Source of the DNA: FEB-25 sp963726315
Lineage (GTDB): Bacteria; Chloroflexota; Anaerolineae; Anaerolineales; UBA4823
Assembly: GCA_963726315.1 (NCBI GenBank)
Contig: CAVSBZ010000007.1
Coordinates: 558,001-622,000 of the forward strand
Length of the DNA stretch: 64,000 nt
Direction of reading: 5' to 3'
The notes beneath the pieces were generated by a model. It saw only the letters and a list, made by a program, of their open reading frames with translations. It ran no database searches and had not been told where the DNA came from. Below are positions 59,567 through 64,000 of the stretch, piece by piece (within the stretch, counting starts at the first letter, position 1; every line of letters starts with the position of its first letter). The translations under genes and the position numbers were made by a program.

Positions 59567-61732
59567 TTAGGTTTCTTCGTTAGTGGGTGATGGTTCCAGG
59601 TTGGGAGATGCCGGTGGCGCATCGCCATCAGGGATTCGATATGCTACCGGCCTGGTCTTGACATCCAGCTCCGACTTGGGGTATTGGATGCGGGGGTGGT
59701 AGACGCCTCTTAACGAAGAGGTAAAGGAATCGATAATATCCTCCAGGTCCTTCAACGTCAGCTGGGTTTCATCCAATTCTCCCAGTTCAAGCTTATCCTT
59801 GACCACACTTTTGATCAATTCGTGCAGCTCATCCTCGTCCTTGGGCTTTTCAGCTCTCATGCGGGCTTCACTAGTATCTGCCAGCATAAGCAGGGCAATT
59901 TCGCGGCTGGTCGGTCGTGGTCCGGGATAGCGAAATTTATCAATATCCACTGCATCTTTGTTCATTCCGGCAAGCTCCAGTGCCCGGGTATATTGGTAGC
60001 GGGTTATGGTCGTGCCGTGATGCTGGGTGATGAAGTCGATAAGCTGTTTGGGTAAGCGATATTTATGTCCCAATTCTACTCCGTCGGCGATGTGCCTGAT
60101 GATAGTTGCAGCACTCGTTTCAGGGTCCAGGTCATTATGCGGATTTATATTTCCAGGTGGCTGGTTCTCAATGAAGAAAAAGGGATTGAGCAGTTTTCCG
60201 ATATCGTGGTACAAGGCACCAACCCGCGAAAGTGTTGCATCTGCACCGATGGTCTCAGCCGCCTGTTCAACCAAATTAGCCAGCACCAGGCTATGCTGGT
60301 AGGTGCCGGGGGCATTTCTCAGTAGCAGTTGTTGGAGTGGGTTATCTGGGCGTGAGAGCTCGATCAGTTGTAAATGAGAAGTCTTGCCTATCAGTGGGGA
60401 CAGATAATAATGGAAAATCAAGCCAATACTTGCCGAAGCTATTCCATTGATGATCGATGCGAGTGCCAGGGTAGCCACACCGATCCAGTCTGCAGTAGGT
60501 TGTACGATGCGATACGCAACGGCTACAATGCTGCCCGAGACGGCAATAGCAGCACCTGCCCAAAAGAATGAAGTCAATCTTTGGGCTTTTCGCAGTACAA
60601 ACACCCCAAACATGCTCCCTACCAGGTAATAAATCGTCAGCACCTGGGCGTCCGGCAACCCGATGGGGATTAGGTATGCCAGTGGGATAACAGTAATTAA
60701 TGCCAGGTCAGGCGTAAACAGGGTTGAGATGATCAATGCATACCCCATCACCGGGTATACATAAGGAATAACTGCATGTCCCGGGATCAGGATGCGTGCA
60801 ATGACCAGGAATAGCAGGAAAAGTGTGATCAGAACGGTCAACTTTCGGATACCCAGGCTGCCGGAAAAAAGCTCCTGGTTGCGGCGATAATACATGAGGA
60901 ATATGGTCGCAGTGATTATCGTTAGCCCCAGCGCACTGACGAAATCCTGCCAGCGGTTGTTCGGCTGTGAAAGCCCGAACTGTTGCAGCGCTTCGAAGTC
61001 GGTTGGAGTGATGACTTTACCAGCCTGGAGGATGATTTCGTTCGTCATGAACGAGCGTGTGATCGGTAAGACGCTGTTGCGTGCCTGCTGCCTGGCAGCC
61101 TCGGTAGCCTCTCCATCATACAGGCTATTGGGGACGACAAATGCCTGGACTAATGCAGTAATGATCGCAGACTGGTCTTCAGCAAATGACAGGCTGATGA
61201 GTGTGGGTATCCTCTGGTTTACCGCGGCAAGCTGATTTTCCCGGATCGGTTCACGCATCACCTGGTCTAGCACGGTGGTGGCTTCTTGTGAGACTCCCAA
61301 CCAGCGTGAGGAGCTGAGTGCGAGCATATCAATGATGGTATCGCGGCTGAGCTGGGCATATTCAAGGGCCGCCAGGTCGCTGATCTTTTGCTCCTGGGTG
61401 GCGAAACGATCCGCTCGCACATTATCTATGTAAGCTAATGTGTTGCGCAGCTGTTCAAGCTGCTGCCTGGCAATGCTGGTATCAGCAGGAGAATAAACTA
61501 ATGGAATGTCACCCGCTGCGGTATCCTGCTGGCGGGCGGTGAGGATTTGGCTTGGGTAGGTGAGATCGCTGGGCGCATGGATGTCGTACGGAGCTACGTC
61601 ACCAATTCGAAGGGGAGGTTCCGATAAATCTTGCAGGATCGGGATTAATAAAGCCAGCAGGATAAACCCACAAAATAGCAGGAATATCAATCCCAGGAAA
61701 AATGCACGCCGGGTAAATTTTATAACTGGCAC
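59567..61732 (-). CDS. pgpH: 7TM-HD phosphodiesterase (PgpH-like, cyclic di-AMP)
   Basis: A 721-residue membrane protein with an N-terminal TM helix, a large extracytoplasmic 7TMR-HDED-like domain (residues about 30-280), about seven TM helices and a cytosolic HD domain (ALYHDIGKLLNPFFFIENQ, HHGTT, DTSEARMRAEK). PgpH-type enzymes hydrolyse cyclic di-AMP. HD His-Asp pair and downstream metal residues are present. It precedes ybeY-dgkA and follows yqeY by 3 bp, a conserved arrangement. Its long C-terminal tail (PDGDAPPASPNLEPSP) is disordered. Confidence 0.93.
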   Translation of the reverse strand: MPVIKFTRRAFFLGLIFLLFCGFILLALLIPILQDLSEPPLRIGDVAPYDIHAPSDLTYPSQILTARQQDTAAGDIPLVYSPADTSIARQQLEQLRNTLAYIDNVRADRFATQEQKISDLAALEYAQLSRDTIIDMLALSSSRWLGVSQEATTVLDQVMREPIRENQLAAVNQRIPTLISLSFAEDQSAIITALVQAFVVPNSLYDGEATEAARQQARNSVLPITRSFMTNEIILQAGKVITPTDFEALQQFGLSQPNNRWQDFVSALGLTIITATIFLMYYRRNQELFSGSLGIRKLTVLITLFLLFLVIARILIPGHAVIPYVYPVMGYALIISTLFTPDLALITVIPLAYLIPIGLPDAQVLTIYYLVGSMFGVFVLRKAQRLTSFFWAGAAIAVSGSIVAVAYRIVQPTADWIGVATLALASIINGIASASIGLIFHYYLSPLIGKTSHLQLIELSRPDNPLQQLLLRNAPGTYQHSLVLANLVEQAAETIGADATLSRVGALYHDIGKLLNPFFFIENQPPGNINPHNDLDPETSAATIIRHIADGVELGHKYRLPKQLIDFITQHHGTTITRYQYTRALELAGMNKDAVDIDKFRYPGPRPTSREIALLMLADTSEARMRAEKPKDEDELHELIKSVVKDKLELGELDETQLTLKDLEDIIDSFTSSLRGVYHPRIQYPKSELDVKTRPVAYRIPDGDAPPASPNLEPSPTNEET

Positions 61733-61735
61733 TTT

Positions 61736-62185
61736 TTACTGTAACAGCTTTCGCACTGCCTGGCTCGCCTGTTCGCCGGTTGCCCGTGCCTGTAATCGAG
61801 GCAGCAGGATCGCCATCACCTGGCGCATGTCTTTAATGGTTGTGGCTCCTGCTTCATTAACCGCTTCTTTTGCCATCTGATCTAATTCTTCAGGCGACAA
61901 CGCTGCTGGCAAATAGGCTTGTAAAATCTTGATTTCATCTTCAGCTGGGGGGATTAAATCAGGGCGGTTCGCTCTCTCTGCATCTGCAATGGTCTCTTTA
62001 CGAGATTTTATCTCTTTCTGGATGATCGCCAGGTCCTCCGCCTCGTTCAGGGCTCCACCCTTATCAACCTCTGCCAGCTGAATTGCCGTTAATGCCATGC
62101 GGATGGTGCTTTTGCGCGTTTCATCGCCGCTACGCATGGCGTCTTTTAAATCAGATTGGAGGGTAGATTTTAAGCTCATGGTCAA
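61736..62185 (-). CDS. yqeY: GatB/YqeY domain-containing protein
   Basis: A 149-residue helical protein homologous to the tRNA-binding C-terminal region of GatB, with SLKSTLQSDLKDAMRSGDETRKSTIRMALTAIQLAEVDK and LQAYLPAALSPEELDQMAKEAV. Presumably interacts with tRNA; exact role is unknown. It lies 3 bp before pgpH in the same operon. Confidence 0.93.
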   Translation of the reverse strand: MTMSLKSTLQSDLKDAMRSGDETRKSTIRMALTAIQLAEVDKGGALNEAEDLAIIQKEIKSRKETIADAERANRPDLIPPAEDEIKILQAYLPAALSPEELDQMAKEAVNEAGATTIKDMRQVMAILLPRLQARATGEQASQAVRKLLQ

Positions 62186-62267
62186 ATACTTCTTTCGGTA
62201 ACCCGGGCGGGTAGGAGATTTTTATAGATTATATCGTAATTAAATTGGTCTAGTCCGAAAAGTATTC

Positions 62268-63542
62268 TTAACAGACCTCGCCGGCTAACCCACCTTGTTC
62301 TGCCCTGTTTATGTGCACAGTCATGATTTGGTTATAGCATGGCAAGGAATGGATAGTATGGACCCGCAGATAATTATCCGATAGTCCGTTCAGCTGCCAC
62401 TGACCATTTCCAATAGCGGCGACCTTTTCCCACAGTACACTTAATTTTTGCCCCACATGCCTTTCATTATATTCAGCTGCGCTCGCTTTGAACACCTGGC
62501 GCATCCTGGCATTTCGCTGCTTCGCAATTGTGGATGGGACCCTATCCGGTAAGTTCATTGCAGCCGTACCGGGTCTTGGTGAGAATGTAAACACATGCCC
62601 GTTGGCGAAGTTCAGATCCCTGACAAATTCGATGCTATCCGAAAATTCAGCTTCTGTTTCACCTGGGAAACCGGTGATGATATCCGTGGTAATTGCTATG
62701 TCAGGAATCGCGCTGCGTGCCTCGCGGACCAGTTCAGCATATTCCTCGGGCGAAATCTTACGCCCCATGCGCCGCAGTGTCGCCCCGCAGCCTGATTGCA
62801 GCGGCAGGTGCAGGTGGCGGCACAGGTGGGGATCGCCCCACAGCTCAAAGAAATTAGCCTCAAGATCCCAGGGTTCCAGCGAGGATAGGCGCAGCCTGGG
62901 GGTTTCTGTATCCGTCAGGATTGCTCTGACTAAATCATCTAGCTTCATCGCGGGTGTGAAATCATGTCCCCACGATCCTAGGTGGACTCCCGTGAGGACG
63001 ATCTCCTGGCTGCCACCTTCCAGGGCTGAGTGGATATCGATCAGCACCTCATCGATTGGTCGGCTTCTTCCACTTCCACGGGCAAGTGCGGTGATGCAGT
63101 AAGTACAGTGGTTGTCGCATCCATCTTGAACTTTGATAAACGCACGTGTGCGGAGGCGTGTTCCCGGGATTGGCACGCGTCGAAGGGGTGAATGCTCGAG
63201 TGATGAAATGGGGAGACCCAATACGATGGGTACCAGGTTATCTTTTTTGTGGTTTTCGATTACCCGGGTTACACCTGCAAGCGCTGCAGTCTCCTCAGGG
63301 GAGAGTGTTGCAAAGCAGCCGGTAACGATGATTTGGGTAGCCCCTGCCCGGGCAGCCTGGCGAATTTTTTGCCGCGAATCAGCTGCAGCCGCGGCCGTAA
63401 CCGTGCAGGTATTAATTACAACCAGGTCAGCGGCTTCCTTATCGGAGGTCAGTGTGTGTCCGGCTGTCCGAAATTGCCGTGCATAGGCTTCGATTTCGCT
63501 TTGATTCAAACGGCAGCCGACCATATCCAGGTAGACCTTCAT
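62268..63542 (-). CDS. mtaB: tRNA (N6-threonylcarbamoyladenosine(37)-C2)-methylthiotransferase MtaB
   Basis: A 424-residue methylthiotransferase that adds a methylthio group to t6A37 of tRNAs. The N-terminal UPF0004 cluster ligands are Cys10, Cys46 and Cys76; the radical SAM ligands are Cys142, Cys146 and Cys149 (CDNHCTYC). A C-terminal TRAM-like stretch (LSVLWEKV...GLSDNYLRVHT) is present. Motifs GCRLNQSE and RGSGRSRP favour MtaB over MiaB and RimO. It starts the minus-strand run that includes yqeY and pgpH (82-bp gap). Confidence 0.94.
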   Translation of the reverse strand: MKVYLDMVGCRLNQSEIEAYARQFRTAGHTLTSDKEAADLVVINTCTVTAAAAADSRQKIRQAARAGATQIIVTGCFATLSPEETAALAGVTRVIENHKKDNLVPIVLGLPISSLEHSPLRRVPIPGTRLRTRAFIKVQDGCDNHCTYCITALARGSGRSRPIDEVLIDIHSALEGGSQEIVLTGVHLGSWGHDFTPAMKLDDLVRAILTDTETPRLRLSSLEPWDLEANFFELWGDPHLCRHLHLPLQSGCGATLRRMGRKISPEEYAELVREARSAIPDIAITTDIITGFPGETEAEFSDSIEFVRDLNFANGHVFTFSPRPGTAAMNLPDRVPSTIAKQRNARMRQVFKASAAEYNERHVGQKLSVLWEKVAAIGNGQWQLNGLSDNYLRVHTIHSLPCYNQIMTVHINRAEQGGLAGEVC

Positions 63543-63658
63543 TGGTTTAACCGTGGCTCCTCATACGAACGATACTCGGCAGGAATGTGTTCAAAGAAAG
63601 TACGGGGATTTCAATCATTGCAAACATTTCATTAGTTTAAGTAGAAGAGAGGAATTTA

Positions 63659-64000
63659 TTACTGCACGTCAGCTACAGGTTTATAGACGAAAAAATTATC
63701 AAACAGGATGTCGGTGCCGGTCGTTGCAAACGTCCCCGCGAGCAAGCCCACGTTGCCGGTAGTGTAATCGCTATCATTCTGCCGGTCGAGCAGGAAGCCA
63801 TTTACATAAAGTGTGAGTGTCGACCCTACGCAGTCAAACCGGATTTGGTTGGAGGCCGCACCCTGCGTAATTCGATCGCTTTCGAGCATGCTGTCCCTGC
63901 CGATCGGCTGCGTACCTGAGCTGCTCATTTTCATAATCCCATAATAGCCATCGCTGCTGACGACACCGTAATAAAACTGGTTCGAATCCATATACCTGCA
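63659..64000 (-). CDS. C-terminal fragment of an exported protein with a concanavalin/LamG-like domain (5' end outside window)
   Basis: Only the last 113 residues are visible; the frame is open to the window edge. The pattern YYGVVSSDGYYGIMKM, NQIRFDCVGSTLTLYVNGFLLDRQ and ILFDNFFVYKP is typical of a jelly-roll domain of the LamG/DUF1080 type that ends many exported or lipoprotein-like enzymes in this phylum. The full function cannot be told. It is preceded downstream by the start of mtaB, on the same strand, with a 116-bp gap. Confidence 0.65.
   Translation of the reverse strand, partial: CRYMDSNQFYYGVVSSDGYYGIMKMSSSGTQPIGRDSMLESDRITQGAASNQIRFDCVGSTLTLYVNGFLLDRQNDSDYTTGNVGLLAGTFATTGTDILFDNFFVYKPVADVQ

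Overview
The window looks like an anaerobic member of the Chloroflexota, most likely an Anaerolineae-type bacterium. This is inferred from gene content, since no rRNA marker is present: several lipoproteins and exported proteins with Pro/Thr linkers, an array of MttB-family methyltransferases, a tungstate-type ABC importer, methylmalonyl-CoA mutase/epimerase and a bacterial housekeeping set (uvrA, pheST, mtaB, pgpH, ybeY). No rRNA, tRNA, CRISPR array, prophage or intact transposase gene was seen.

Layout. 1-5 kb: the end of an ABC-F ATPase, a nucleotidyltransferase pair that may be a toxin-antitoxin module, and uvrA. 5-18 kb: a repeat-rich gap, an exported metallophosphoesterase, an atypical response regulator, a GH4 glycosidase, a frameshifted methyltransferase, an ornithine-cyclodeaminase-like enzyme, a P-type cation ATPase, a VIT1-type transporter and a methyltransferase/MarR pair with its own promoter. 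18-29 kb: one long plus-strand operon with a saccharopine-dehydrogenase-like enzyme, a family-5 solute-binding lipoprotein, two permeases and four tandem MttB-family methyltransferases (none interrupted by amber codons). 29-34 kb: a SAM methyltransferase, dimethylarginine hydrolase, a lipoprotein, a broken second VIT1-type gene, phosphofructokinase and a HAD phosphatase. 35.4-40.5 kb: an ArsR-controlled operon combining a lipoyl H-like protein, two DGC putative metal-binding proteins, OsmC, two thioredoxin-fold proteins, an Acr3 permease, a 48-residue protein and an Fe-S protein. 40.5-50.7 kb: a PF04075-like protein, a radical SAM protein with an HhH-like tail, GNAT, methylmalonyl-CoA epimerase/mutase, a DUF1786 protein and the tup cluster (HTH-PBP regulator, Mop, TupA, TupB, TupC). 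50.8-64 kb: pheT and pheS separated by a four-helix-bundle gene, with a T-box leader before pheS; a frameshifted PpiC-type lipoprotein; then a minus-strand housekeeping run mtaB-yqeY-pgpH-ybeY-dgkA-nfo-like; and the end of an unidentified exported protein.

How genes work together. The 18-29 kb operon looks like uptake plus corrinoid-dependent demethylation of unknown methylated amine or betaine compounds, but it lacks a corrinoid protein, a methyltetrahydrofolate methyltransferase and the transporter ATPase. The 35-40 kb operon looks like a thiol/metalloid detoxification unit built around Acr3; its lipoyl and DGC proteins make it the best candidate for an undescribed system. Its promoter carries a near-consensus sigma70 site overlapped by an ArsR-type palindrome.

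Quality note. Four reading frames are broken by a change that one extra base in a homopolymer run would repair exactly, and a fifth is broken by an indel in a non-repetitive stretch. Assembly error must be excluded before calling these pseudogenes. The second VIT1-type gene also carries an in-frame TAG and is the best case for a genuine pseudogene.
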